This document shows positions 41,966 through 53,870 of a stretch of 64,000 bases of DNA, piece by piece; position 1 is the first letter of the stretch, and the number at the start of each line of letters is the position of its first letter. The notes under the pieces were generated by a model. That model was not told the origin of the DNA. It made no database searches and saw nothing but the letters and a program-made list of their open reading frames with translations. Position numbers and translations under genes: made by a program. The stretch is from Telmatactis stephensoni (lineage: Eukaryota > Cnidaria > Anthozoa > Actiniaria > Isophelliidae): contig JALIZF010001914.1 in NCBI GenBank assembly GCA_029948255.1, positions 1 through 64,000 of the forward strand, in the 5' to 3' direction.

Positions 41966-44513
41966 TTATTGTTGACTTGAAAAGTAAGTGGTAAGCTTCT
42001 TCTGGCCAGAGCTGATAGCTGGTTGACTTGCGCGCTTTCTCTTGATTTGTTTGCCTCTTGGGGTTGGTGGTATCAATCCACCCCGCAGTTCTGGGGATGT
42101 GTAGTCTTCCAGCACGGTGCTGTCTCCATAACGAGGAACATAGGTAGGGGTGGGTGGTGGAGTCACAAACTCATCTTCGTCAGAAGGGGATTCGTCATTG
42201 TCTAAAGGAAGTGGTGAGATGACGTCGACCACACTTTCCATGAAAGGGCTTGTTAGTAGTCCCAGCCTCAGGCACAACTTCCTGCATTCCGCCACTGCCA
42301 CCTTGAGCTCCAAAAGCGCCCTGAGAGCAGTCTTCTTGTTTTGGTCTCTGTTGAGCTTGGCCATCTCACGTTCTGTTCTGATTAGCCACTCACTCTGGAA
42401 AACACTGACCACTTTGGACAGCTCGTGCTGCTTACGTAGAGACTCTTCCTTTTCCTTCCTTTCTCGGTAAGCCTGGTTCCTGGTTTCTTGAAGTTCAGGT
42501 GGCAGAGGTGCTCTAGGATCTTTGATCAGTTAGAAAGCTTCTTCCTCGCTCATAACTCCAAACTCTACGACAGCCTTTCGTCATTGCTGGATTTGTCTTT
42601 CGTGACATTTCTTGGAGGCTTGTCTCATTTGTCTTTGTTGTTCTTCGGCTTTTTGCAGCAATAACTTGAGCTGTCTTCCCTGCAAACTCAGCTCAGGCTA
42701 TCACATGAGGAACACTCTTTTCGAAGTCTAGCCACACCGAGGTTGTATTCGTCGTCGTCGTCGTCATCACTGCAGTCCGCCTCCTTGTCACTGTTCTCGG
42801 CCCTCTCTTCGCCATCGACATGTTCGCTCTCGTCATAATGTGCAGGGGAGACGTCGTTCATTTCCGTGGGTTCTTCCACGAGACTCACCTTCAATATCTC
42901 TTGCAAGTCTTCCTCAGACAATCCGGGTTCCGTTGTCATCACAGCGCCAGATGTACTTGAGGTGGTGCCAGTTACACGGGCTTGTCTGGCAGCCCAGACG
43001 ATGCAGTCCATGGCATGTTCGCGGAGCCATTGGTGTGCTTCGGGTTTGACCTAATAATAGTAATAGTAATAATTATCAGATAATGTTTAATGGTTATGAT
43101 GCACAGTTTAGGCATGTGAATGTGGTCAAACAATGCTCCTGGCCTGTGGTAGACTTGTAAAGTGGCATTTGTGGAGCCTTCGGTCCATGGCTGGGTTATG
43201 CGTCTTGCCAAAATCGATCTCTTCTTGACAAGTAATATACATCATAGCTTGGCAGTAAAAGCCTTTGGCCTTTCTCCACTTGGTATCATGAGACGTATAA
43301 CCTCCCTGACAGAGGATCTTCCAGTCATCTACATCAAGAAGGGTTGCATACGCTTCATCGAGAAATATGATTTCTGTCGAATGGTCAATCATCGACTTAT
43401 TGAATGCTTTCTGTTTGGTCACTCGTGCTATGTGGTGCACAGGGACGATTTGGAATGCTGGAGCAAATAGGCTAGTTTTGCCACTGTCCAAAGCGCCAAT
43501 GGCACAAGGCACGGGCTGCTTGTGTTGCTTGGGACGAAACAGTGCGAGGAAATCTTGACAGAACTGCTGGATCTGTTGTTCTGTAAGGCTGTTTCTCAAA
43601 ATCTCCTCAAAATAAGAGGTTTGGGATCTTCCAGTTAAAATATGAACTTTCATGGCATACTGAAATGATACGCCTTTATCACCTTTCCTACTTTTATCTG
43701 GGTGGGTAGAGATGGCATTTGGCACACCGCAATTAACTCTCCCATTTTTCCATCGCGTTCCAAACTCGTCACGATGAGAAGAACAAATGGTGACATCATG
43801 AAACTTTACAAAATTTTCAAAAATACCTAAAATGGCATAAATGATAGCTTATTAATGAAAAATAGAAATTATCTTTCAAAAGTAAGTTATATGTATCCAA
43901 TTTATTAAAAAAATAGAAGAGTTATCAAACGCGGTTTTAGCATTTCAAAATAAAGGAAGGTATATAGTTACATGGGTTTCCTGTGGTGATTAAATCCTGC
44001 ACTTTATTTAAAACATAAGAAAGTAAAGAAAAGAAATTGCCTTTATAAAGAGTCACCTCTAAAATATTAAAAATTAGAGCAATTTTATGTATACTGACTT
44101 ACAGCAACAGACAAAAATCTGACATCTTAATTTCAGTTTTACGCAAGCTCGTTTGGTAAGATTGTTTGATGTTTATAATTAGGCATAGTCGACATTTATC
44201 CCTACTTTTTGCCACAGAAACAGAATATAAATTGACTTCATGTTTATTTCATAACTTGGTGGATCATGAAATATCTAGTTCCTTGACAGCCCACAGACAA
44301 ATATAAACTAGCATTATCAGCTAATATTATGAATACTTTACCTGCACGACTCAAGATGAGTTGCCATTCTGTCAATTTCTCATTCAAATTTATTTTGCGA
44401 TACTTGAGATGAGCTGCTACATCGCGATTACAATCTTTTAACTTAACAAAAACTTTCTCAGCAGAGCAACCACTAAAACTACTGCAAATAGTTGAAAAGT
44501 CACACTTGTCCAT
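41966..44513 (-). pseudogene. Spliced SF3-type helicase gene with C-terminal PIP box, decayed
   Basis: Exon A 44513-44342, exon B 43826-43132 and exon C from 43050 join in frame with GT-AG junctions (start codon at 44513 is a choice; an upstream ATG exists at 44651). Exon B begins GIFENFVKFHDVTICSSHRD, EFGTRWKNGRVNCGVP. Walker A GALDSGKTS is at residues 168-176 and Walker B IIFLDE at 210-215; then ITCQEEIDFG and AMDRRL, the pattern of superfamily 3 helicases (parvovirus NS1/papilloma E1-like). Exon C has acidic runs and a weak UIM-like helix (EEDLQEILKVSLVEE). A frameshift near 42690 and in-frame stops at 42583-42581 and 42532-42530 interrupt it. The last frame ends with QKKLTTYF, a consensus PCNA-binding box. 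Possibly from a virus-like or transposon replicase. Confidence 0.65.
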
Positions 44514-44857
44514 AATACTAGTAAACAGCCCGACTTGAAGAACGTAAAGAATTAAAATCAGTAATTTCCCGCATTTTTCCAATTGGTGGTCAGCGGTACT
44601 CGTTGTAAATGTTGCATACTGGAATGTAAACATCGGTGCAGTTTCAGTCATTCCATCGTTTCTCGTCCTAACTTTAGCTTTCCAAAAGCTGTGAACTTCT
44701 CGTGAGTGGAGAAGATTGTCCTAATCTCAGAGTATTTGCTGATAAAAGGGGTAGATAGTGAAGACAATGGTAAGCTTTTAGTTCGCTAGATCGCAAAATA
44801 ATCGGCTAATCAACTAAATCGTTTTATGCAAATTACTCGTTACAAAAATTATTCCTA

Positions 44858-44959
44858 GATCATTTTATGGACAACAGTTTTCTCCGGAAGTAATCGAAAG
44901 ATGCCTAAGCACTATTCAGTTGATGAAAACTATACATCTTGTGAGAAAAGGGACTGAAG
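44858..44959 (+). other. Exon-like ORF, unassigned
   Basis: FYGQQFSPEVIERCLSTIQL continuing to VRKGTE, bounded by TTCCTAG before and GGTGAG after. It faces away from the helicase gene. No family recognised; it could belong to a partner gene of the same element. Confidence 0.25.
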
Positions 44960-45479
44960 GTGAGTTAAAGCGTTTGGTCCTAATTTCCCATAAAGTTATA
45001 AAATGGCCCTTCCATACCAGCTAAAATTGCAACATCTGCAAAATTTATATCCATAAATAAAACAAAAATGGATCATTTAGATATCCAATGCCATCTATGA
45101 GCAGCTTTTGATTTGAAATTTTGTAAACTAAGAAGGATTTATGATAATGAATTCGGGTATGTTTACGTGTTTTCGCGTCGGACTATGGTCTAATCGTCAT
45201 GATATTTTAGGCAAAACGTGTTTTGCCAAAACTTTTCTTTCGTAATTTCAAAAGAGCAGTAAGTATTTTTTTTTTTTCAAACCAAAAGTCAATCGATTTG
45301 GATGTATGGCAAAGGAGCTACGATGTTTTGAAAAGGCTCATTTTTAGCTGTTTGAAAACTGAGCCAAATATGGCTCCTTACCCAGGAAGCCCAGAATATA
45401 CAATAGTGAGTGATTTAAGTTGAAATGTTATGTAGAGTGAGAGCAAAGATGTATCTCAATGACTAACACCAAAATATGT

Positions 45480-48400
45480 CAAACCTCAAACACGAAATAT
45501 TTGCTCGTCATCTTCTCGCAACGAGACGCCAAAAGCCTGGTGAGTCGCTACAGAGTTTCTACAGGAGCTTCGAAGATTAAGTAAGGATTTGCAATATAAA
45601 AAGCGTGACCGTCTGAACTCTACAGAGAAGAACTGATTCGTGATTCATTCATAAATGGCCTATTATCGCCGTTAATCCGACAACGACTTTTGGAGAATAG
45701 ACAACTTGACCTGAAGACCGCTTTCGACCAAGCTAATGCGTTGGACTTAGCCCAAAAGAATTCCGAAGCTTATACAATACCTGGAAGTCCAGCAGCATCC
45801 ATTTCTACTCCTGAAAACAGTGATGAAATGCCCACACCAGACAACAATCAAGTAACTGCTGCAGTTAAGCCTTCAAGAAAATGCTATTTCTGCGGGGGTC
45901 CACTTCATAACAGGAAAGATTGCCCTGCTCGAAACTGTGCCTGTAACAACTGTGGTAAAAGTGGTCACTATGCCAAAGTGTGCCAGTCACAAGCTGCCAA
46001 AATGCCTAAAACAACAGCTTCGATGAGCTTATCCTCACTTTGTTCAGTAAGTGCTGCTTGCCCACAGAGTCTAATGCAGGCATCCCTTAAGGTCACTATT
46101 TGTGATGTTGCTCTTACTGCTCTTGTTGACTCTGGGAGCTCGGACAGCTACATAAACGAAAAGGTAGCTAGACAATTGAATCTCAAGTTACACAAGTCTG
46201 ATCAGGACCTATCCATGGCTCTCACCTCTCTCACAACAAAAGTCCTTGGCCACTGTTTTGTTGATATCAAACTAGGCCACCAGTCATACCCGTCTATACG
46301 CCTTGGGTACTAAAGGATCTCTGCAGTGATGTTATCCTCGGCCAGGACTTCCAAAAGAAACATAAAAGTGTCGTCATAGAGTTTGGAGGTGCAAAGCCCG
46401 AGCTTAAAATTCCCAACTCAACACCAGTGTGTGCTCTTGCCACTGCTTCTATTGAGGAACCATCCCTCTTCGCAAACCTCCTCCCGGGATGCAAACCAAT
46501 TGCAAGTAAGTCACGACAGTTCAGCAAGGAGGACCAGGAATTCATCAAACAAGAAATCAACCGCCTACTCACTGAAGGTATCATTGAACGAAGCACCTCT
46601 CCATGGAGGGCCCAGGTTGTTGTCTCAAAAGACCCACTACAGCGCCATAAGAAACGCATGTGCATTGACTACTCACAAACCGTTAACCTTTACACAGAAC
46701 TTGATGCATACCCCTTGCCTCGTATCGATGACATGGTCAATAATCTAGCTTCGTACAAGGTGTTTTCCACATTTGATCTAAAAAGCGCCTATCATCAAGT
46801 GCCAATCAAAGATGCTGATCGGAAATATACTGGGTTTGAAGCCAATGGTCGACTATATCAGTTCTGCCGCATTCCTTTCGGGGTCACAAATGGCGTTGCA
46901 GTTTTTCAAAGAGCAATGGATAAGTTTGTAGAGGAGGAAGGCCTGAAGGATACAGTTCCCTACCTAGATAACATAACTGTTGCAGGCCACGACCAGTGTG
47001 AGCATGATGAGAATGTCAAGAAATTCAGAGAAGCAGTACAACGACGAAAGCTCACTTTGAATGAAAGCAAGACAGTGGAGTCTAAGTCCTCAATCAACCT
47101 ACTCGGCTACTGTGTTGGCAATGGCATCATCACCCCAGACCAAGAAAGGCTATGCCCACTTAAGGAGTTCCCTCCTCCAGAAAATCCCCAATCTCTCAAA
47201 AGAGTTGTTGGGATGTTTGCTTACTACGCAAAATGGATTCCAAACTTTTCCGACAAGATACAGCCTCTATCACAAGCAACTACGTTCCCTCTGGATGACA
47301 ATGCTTTAAGTGCCTTCACATCACTGAAAAAGGAGCTTGAGAAAGCTTCCCTACACTCCATAGATGAAAGCCTCCCCTTCGTAGTGGAGACTGACGCATC
47401 AGAAACTGCCCTGTCAGCTACACTAAATCAGGGTGGCCGACCCGTGGCATTCATGTCCAGGACACTCCAAGGAAGTGAACTACATTACCCTGCTGTGGAG
47501 AAGGAAGCCATGGCCATTATCGAGGCTGTTCGAAAATGGCGACATTTCCTCGCTGGCAGGCATTTTACTCTTAAAACAGATCAGCAGTCAGTAGCCTTTA
47601 TGTTTGACAGCAGGAAGCGTACAAAGGTAAAGAACAATAAGATCCAGGAATGGAGACTTGAACTAGCCTCCTTTAGTTACACGGTGGAATACAGACCTGG
47701 GGAGGACAATGTTGCTCCGGACTCATTTACCCGGGCATTCACAGCTTCTATGCCGACGAATAGTCTCAGCGAAATTCATGCTGCACTATGCCATCCTGGC
47801 GTCACACGGATGTTACATTTTGTAAGGTCGAAAAACTTACCCTACTCTACTGAAGATGTCAAGAAGGTGTGCTCTAACTGCAGAGCTTGTGCTGAGCTTA
47901 AACCGCAGTTTTATCGGCCAGAGCAAGGAGCCCTTATCAAGGCTACTCAACCAATGGAGAGACTTAGCATCGACTTCAAAGGCCCACTGCCCACAGCTAC
48001 TAACAACCCTTACATGCTGACAGTTGTAGATGAATATTCTCGCTTCCCTTTTGCATTCCCTTGTCCAAACATGCACTCATCAACTGTCATCAAGGAAGGC
48101 TGTTCAACTTTCCCTTAAGTCTGCAAACTTGCCTGATTCAAAATGGGAATTGGTGCTTCCAGACGCCCTCCACTCTATAAGGTCACTACTCTCCACCTCT
48201 ACTAATGCTACTCCACATGAGAGGTTCTTCAACTTCCAACGACGCTCACCACTTGGCGCCTCTCTTCCCTCATGGCTGCAAAATCCAGGACCAGTTCTGC
48301 TGAGGCGGTTTGTTCGGACAAGCAAGAATGACCCATTTGTCGACCAAGTACAATTGACAGAGGCCAATCCGACCTATGCACATGTGAAGTACCCAGATGG

Positions 48401-48617
48401 AAGACACAGTCTCCCTCCGGGACCTAGCTCCATGTCCCTCACCCCAGTCAAGAATGAAGTACAGGAAATTCTGACAAGTGACAAAGAAGAGGATGGGTCA
48501 ACCCCAACACCAGCAGCTTCTCCTGACACAAAGCAAATCAAGAGTCCAGAAAATCAAGCACCTGTACCCAGGCGATCAGCTCGTCAAGTCAAACCACCAT
48601 CTCGCTATGGATGGTAA
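45480..48617 (+). pseudogene. Degenerate gypsy-type retrotransposon Gag-Pol
   Basis: Gag C-terminus (FARHLLATRRQKPGESLQ, frameshifted) leads to two zinc knuckles (CYFCGGPLHNRKDC, CNNCGKSGHYAKVC) and a retropepsin (LVDSGSSDSYIN). A frameshift near 46298 separates the protease start from LCSDVILGQDF. RT follows (YPLPRIDDMV, FDLKSAYHQVPI, PYLDNITVAGH, so YLDN rather than YxDD), then RNase H (ETDASETALSATL, KTDQQSVAFMF) and the integrase zinc region (HPGVTRML, CSNCRAC). The integrase core is deleted near 48093: only the first Asp (SIDFKGPLP) remains before TNATPHERFF and the chromodomain-less tail. 5' LTR not seen. Confidence 0.85.
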
Positions 48618-48746
48618 AACAGTAGTCAAGAAGCAGTTAACTGCTTGGAAGTAAAGAAACATTGACTCTGTTTGACTTTATGTTGAGAATAATAACATTG
48701 ACTCTGTTTGAGTTAAAGTTAGACTTAAACTTCTAGGGAGGAAGAA

Positions 48747-48909
48747 TGACATAAACTTGTATATTTTGTTATATTGGGTTGCCTGTGGCACCTTGAGCCC
48801 GCATTTTATTGGTCAGTAGTTAGGTTAGCAGCTTGTTTTGTGGCAGCCATTTTGTTGCCGTGTAGTTCAGTTTTAAGTTGAATAAAGCCAAATCATTATG
48901 GCTACAACA
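48747..48909 (+). repeat. Probable 3' LTR of the degenerate gypsy element
   Basis: A purine tract (AGGGAGGAAGAA) is followed by TGACATAAAC; the segment ends near CTACAACA after AATAAA. TG...CA ends, a polypurine tract and a polyadenylation signal fit an LTR, but the matching 5' copy is absent. Confidence 0.5.
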
Positions 48910-50780
48910 CAACCTACTGACAAACTTAAGCTTTTTAGCGGATACGGGCGGTAAATCAAGTTTTACCGTCGGTACAGGTAATTTATATGCAAAGCAATCA
49001 CATTAATAAATTGTTCACACATGATAAATTGGTCACCCTTTGGTATTACATGCATAAATTATAAGTTCAAGCATGGCTCGCTGAATCCTTAAACGGCGGT
49101 ATGGCCCATACCGTTCGTGCATGAATTATAATTTCATATACCATACAAGAAATTCAAGCTCAAAACCTGCTGCATGGCCACTGCTACAAGTTCACATTGG
49201 AGCCTTCACATTTTCCATTTCGTCGTTTTCAAAAACAAAAACAAATAATAGCGATCGGCTAGCAGTCATTCGGTACGTTGCGTTCCAGATCAAATGTTTA
49301 CAAATGTTTACTCTCCATGATTACATTCCTGACCAAATTTGCTACTTTACAAACACTAAATGCTTTGCTTATTTCTTAGGCTATGAGTTTGGTATTCATA
49401 AAGACCCCAGATGATTATTCTACTAAAAAATACTCGCTTAAAAGAACTGCTATGAAGACCAAATGTACGATATACGGCCTGTAAACATTTCGTGACTAGG
49501 GGCCTTTCTCTTCAAGCTAAATCTCATAACCTAAGACACAGCTTTTAACGTAAAAACACAGAAAAGCACTTGACGTACGCCTAAATGACTTTAGGCTTAT
49601 CCTTATATGAAAATCTTATACACATCATACTAAAAAAATAATTGCATTTCAACAATCAACTTAGAAGGTGGAATTGTAAAACGAATTGGGAAAAATTTAC
49701 ATTCAAATGCAGAATAAACCGTCATTTGTTCAGCTGACCATGCACAACGTGCCGTTATTTTCTAAAATTCTGATTTGTATGAAATCAAACATTTGACACC
49801 ATGCAAGACACAAACATTTTGCTTTTTAATAGCCATGGAGATTGTTGAGACTATAGACATTGTTGAGTTATTGACATTAGACATCCCAACCCAGTAGGGG
49901 ACTGGGGTGAGACTAGAGAGTGAGAGAAAGCTCAGTGTAAAAAGAGAGTTTTGTAAGTTTTATTAAAAAATATCATCGGTCAGAAACGAGTCTGACCAGA
50001 GATTAATCTATTTCACTTACCAGTTGATCGATGTGCTGCTCATTGCCTCTGTTTAACTAAATCTTCTTGTTTTCTTTGCGTGATTTTGATTTTTCCTTTT
50101 TTCAGCAGCTTAAAACATTAGTAAAAACACCTCGACCAACATGTCAACATCTTCATGAATGAGGAATAATTTTTTATTTTCCAAAAACGAAGACCGTTGG
50201 CAAAACAAAAACTTCCAACATAGAAGAAGGTTGGCGAAGCAACGTGAGCCCGGGAAAAATGGTTTAAGTCTGTTGGGCTGAAGAGCGGAATGTTGTTGCT
50301 GAAGTCGTAAAAATGCATGGTTCGTGAAACTCTTGTCTTTGAAAAAGTATTTTCTCCTTAAATTGTTATTTCATCTGCTTGACCTGAAGTGGTTTAGGGC
50401 CTTAAAAGTGTTAGTTAACCTTGCACCTTGCAATATAAGTCTGTAGACTTTGATAACCTTCGTTACTTATTTGTTTGTTTATGAGTGCATACGCAAGCAC
50501 GACAAAACAACCTATGGTGTCATCTAGGGGGCAAAATCCATTGTGGTGTTTCAAGCAGTCAAAATGATCTACCAGTCACTGTGGTGTTGTTTACTATTTA
50601 CAAAAACTGAATTCGGAAAAAGCACCCCTAAAAGTAGCTGATTTTTAGGGGGATCGTCCTAAGAGACTGTTCATTAATTATGACTTTAGAAGGCTGAAGG
50701 ACAAATTGAAAAAAACTTGAAAAAATTCACCCCCCTCCCCCAATTCTATCAAAATTGTTAGAGTTACAAAAACAGTAATC
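48910..50780. other. No gene recognised
   Basis: AT-rich sequence with short open frames and no family match, no clear long inverted repeats. The first bases after the LTR (ATGGCTACAACACAACCTAC) would read as the start of a Gag-like frame but it ends at once. Confidence 0.5.
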
Positions 50781-51084
50781 CGGCTTAATAGGGTTCTTTT
50801 ATTTTTTGTGAAAATGAATTATTCCCGACACCCAGGAAATTTCCGACTAGCAGGCCCGCCCTCTTTTTGTTGGAGTCTCCCTGGTCATAGAGTACAGTAC
50901 CGTCACGATTAAGATTTTTCAGGTAATCGGATAATACAACACTTTTATTTTCTCCTGCTAAAGTTGGAGTATACATTTTCAATCGTTTGCTTACTAGCAC
51001 CCAGACCGCCGTGATAAAACGAAAAATTCCTTTATTTCTCATTTTTTAGATGACATCTCGGTATTATGGGAAGAGGAGAGGAAA

Positions 51085-51640
51085 ATGGTGGCCAAAATTA
51101 ATCAGCAATCAATAGGGGTCAAGAAAAGAAAATCCTCTACTACACCAGACTTTCCCACGCTACCACCAATTACATCCACACCCACCATACCACTACCGGC
51201 AATCACATTAGCCACACCAACCACGATTGAAACCAACGCATCAACCATTCCATCAACATCACAAATATTAAAAACGCCACCAATTACCAAAACTCCACCA
51301 CCAAACATCCCGTCATCGCCATTAACTTTGCCTACTCCATCGTGATCACCAGTCATAGATGCTTCAGTCTCTTCAACTTTTCACCTTCACCTTCACTTAC
51401 ATGTGATTTGCCTTCATGCATATCCATTCCTATAACACCAGTATCATCCACACAAACCATCTTACCGTCTAATTCATTTCCATCCTTGCTTCCTCCTTTG
51501 CCTCCCATTTCATCCTTACACACTTTACTTCCTCCACTTGGCATCACTCATAACATTTGTAGTCAGTCGTCACCCACGGACACTTCTTTCACAAACATTT
51601 TCAACACATGCCCATCTGTCACTTGATCAAATTCACACCA
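51085..51640 (+). repeat. Pro/Thr/Ser-biased low-complexity stretch
   Basis: CCACCAATTACATCCACACC-like C/A-rich sequence gives Pro/Thr/Ser-rich open frames in more than one phase. Composition, not homology, keeps the frames open, so I do not call a gene. Confidence 0.6.
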
Positions 51641-51904
51641 TTCACGAAAACATCATGGCTAATACCAAGATACTAACTCAAGTGTTAGATGTGGTGATGG
51701 AAATATAAGACAAAATGAACTTCCAAGAAGGACCTGTCAAAGATAACATGCCAGCTCAAGCAGCAAGAACTGAACCCAATTTTGAACTATTATATTTTTC
51801 CAAACAAATTGAAAAAAAATTGCATTTGTTTACAAAGCAAAAACAAAACTGCTAAACCAGTTTTCTGAAGAAATGAAACACCTATACACCTAACACGTAT
51901 AGTA

Positions 51905-52083
51905 TTGCGGATATAATCAGGTGCAAGACCATGCAAACCTTTGAAGGCCAGTAGAAGAATCTTAAACTGAATACGTTTATCTACTGGTAACCGATGGAGC
52001 TCTCCAAGTACTGGACTGATGTGGTCAAATTTGCATGTAAACGTCAAGAGCCTAGCAGCAGCATTAAGGACACTTTGAAGCTT
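51905..52083 (-). mobile_element. LINE fragment, C-terminal RT region
   Basis: Minus-strand frame LQSVLNAAARLLTFTCKFDH, ISPVLGELHRLPVDKRIQFK, LLAFKGLHGLAPDYI, the conserved end of CR1/L2 proteins (compare the complete LINE at 29419). Truncated at both ends. Confidence 0.85.
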
Positions 52084-52145
52084 TCTGAGTTCATATAAAA
52101 AATTTTAATCTTTGCAAAAGCCAAATTGAGGCGAAATGAACATTA

Positions 52146-53044
52146 TTGTACACAAAGTTTGACTTAGTTGAGTATTTAAAATCAATCAATTACAATATCA
52201 AGTGTATGCATGAGTGGACAGATGGGTGTGCTTGTCAGTATAAAAGCAGGCACTTTTTGGGGGATATATCCCTTTCTGTCACCGATTTTGGTTTTCCAAC
52301 AGTTCACAATTATTTCAAAACATCTCATGCTAAGGGCCCTCAAGACCGTGCAGGGGCAAATTTGAAATGCTCAGCTGACATGGCAGTTAGAAGCATTGAT
52401 ACAAAATGCAGAGGATCTCTTTACATTTGCTGAGAATAACCTTAAAGAGCCATTATCCAACAGGTTCCAGAAGCAAAACGTCACGCTAAAAAGGCATATT
52501 TTTTTATGTCGAAGAGCATGACAGAAATGTCAGAAACAGACACAACAGATACTTTAAAGAAGTGCCAAACATACACAAATTGCATTGTGTGACTGCAGGT
52601 AGTGATGAGGAAAAGCTAAAGGTGCATCAGCTCTCATGTTATTGTGGAAAATGTCTAGAGGGTGCATACGATGAATTTGAAAACACTGATCACGTAGATG
52701 CATGGAAAGAAGAGGAAGTTGTGCCTGAAGTGGCAGATCGCCGTACAACGCGATCTGAAACTGTTGAGGAATTGACAAGGTTAGTGGATTTAATTTCACA
52801 AAACTCGATAGTTGCGATAGCCTGTGCAGGTGACAGAGATGAAGAATATTATCTTCTCAAAGTGAAGAGTGATGGAGTCGAAGTTCTTCAGCAATCAACA
52901 AAAGATGCCTGGGGTTGTAGATTTCCGTCAAATTTCTCTATTTTACGAGACAATTTCTACTCAAAACACTCGAGCGAGACTGGGTATGCTGTTTTTAGAC
53001 TTATAGAGAACAAGGAGGCTATGGTGTATCCTGCTACTGCATGA
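52146..53044 (+). pseudogene. Fragment of a DDE-like transposase family (DGCACQYKSR ... GPQDRAGANLK)
   Basis: First frame: HEWTDGCACQYKSRHFLGDI, then NYFKTSHAKGPQDRAGANLK. This is the S/TDG..sQ(Y/F)K..., HxKGPxDg.G pattern of an uncharacterised transposase family in invertebrates and fish. A break near 52430 shifts the frame; the next stretch gives AENNLKEPLSNRFQKQN and VHQLSCYCGKCLEGAYDEFE, the Cys-pair C-terminus of the same family. The N-terminal part with DNA-binding domain is not present. 5' truncated, frameshifted. Confidence 0.6.
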
Positions 53045-53435
53045 TACATTTGTAATCCACAACCGGAAAATGAAAAAGAATACCACATGCTCCAAGATGA
53101 ACATGAAGACATCTTAAGCGCTCTACAAGGATTTTAGAGTAAAGTATGTGTTTTTCTACTAATGATAGAAGAATGAAATATGTATTAAGTAAAGGATTCT
53201 ACAGTGTACCACAAATGTTTGGCTAATAAACAGTTTACACTTTCCATATATAGATCTTTTGCTCATATTTTATCCAATACCGTCGTTTCCAGCTAAGCGT
53301 GTACACTGGGCTCTAAAACATGTTCTAATTGGTTGCTGAAACATTGAAGTTAGTCAACCGGAACCTTCATGTTTGGCGCTGTACCGCGAGTTTTGGTACA
53401 GGACAATAGTGAGTTATCACAGCTCTGTACTCATC

Positions 53436-53650
53436 ATGGAAGCAAGAGTTGGTATTGCAGAGTTTCTAAAAGATATAGACACGGATTTAGTGCAATATGT
53501 TAGTTATTTCGTTAAGAAAGGTTTCACTTCGAACAGATCTATGAAGTATTGGCGGGAAAGCGACTTTGATTCCTTTGACATTCAAGTTCCTGAAGGACAT
53601 CGATGATTAATTCTGAACTCTGTAGCCAAAATCAGAACTGCAAAGGGGAA
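53436..53650 (+). pseudogene. SAM-like domain ORF with in-frame stop
   Basis: MEARVGIAEFLKDIDTDLVQ, then KKGFTSNRSMKYWRESDF and VPEGHR-stop-LILNSVAKIRT. The frame continues past a TGA at 53604-53606 that replaces an expected Arg codon. The helical pattern ending in PxGHRRLIL is SAM-like. It lies inside the Tc1/mariner-type element. Confidence 0.5.
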
Positions 53651-53870
53651 ATAGTTTCAAGTAAAATTGAATCATCAAACGTTATTTCCCCCAAAGATTT
53701 GATATGATCTTTTGGTATTGGATTAACGGTTCCTTGCTGCCGATATTGTTGTACAATTTTTGAAACTGTTGAGGGATCAATCCTCAACCTTCGTCCAATA
53801 TCTCTAATTGATGTATTCCCTGCAAGCTCTACTATTTGGTTCCTTAAATCTAGGAGAAGACTTTCCCTTT
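53647..53870 (-). pseudogene. Paired-type helix-turn-helix of a Tc1/mariner transposase
   Basis: Minus-strand frame LLLDLRNQIVELAGNTSIRD, IGRRLRIDPSTVSKIVQQYR, QQGTVNP. The second and third helices (IRDIGRRLRIDPSTVSKIV) and the R..G.V.P exit match the PAI subdomain of Tc1-like transposases. Only this N-terminal DNA-binding part survives. Confidence 0.65.

Noticed and set aside
43126..43725. Endogenous parvovirus NS1
   Set aside because: The helicase motifs are SF3-like, but the gene is spliced and has an unrelated N-terminal region and PIP box; viral origin cannot be shown from this window.
50785..51042. 85-codon minus-strand ORF
   Set aside because: No recognisable motif and AT-rich surroundings.
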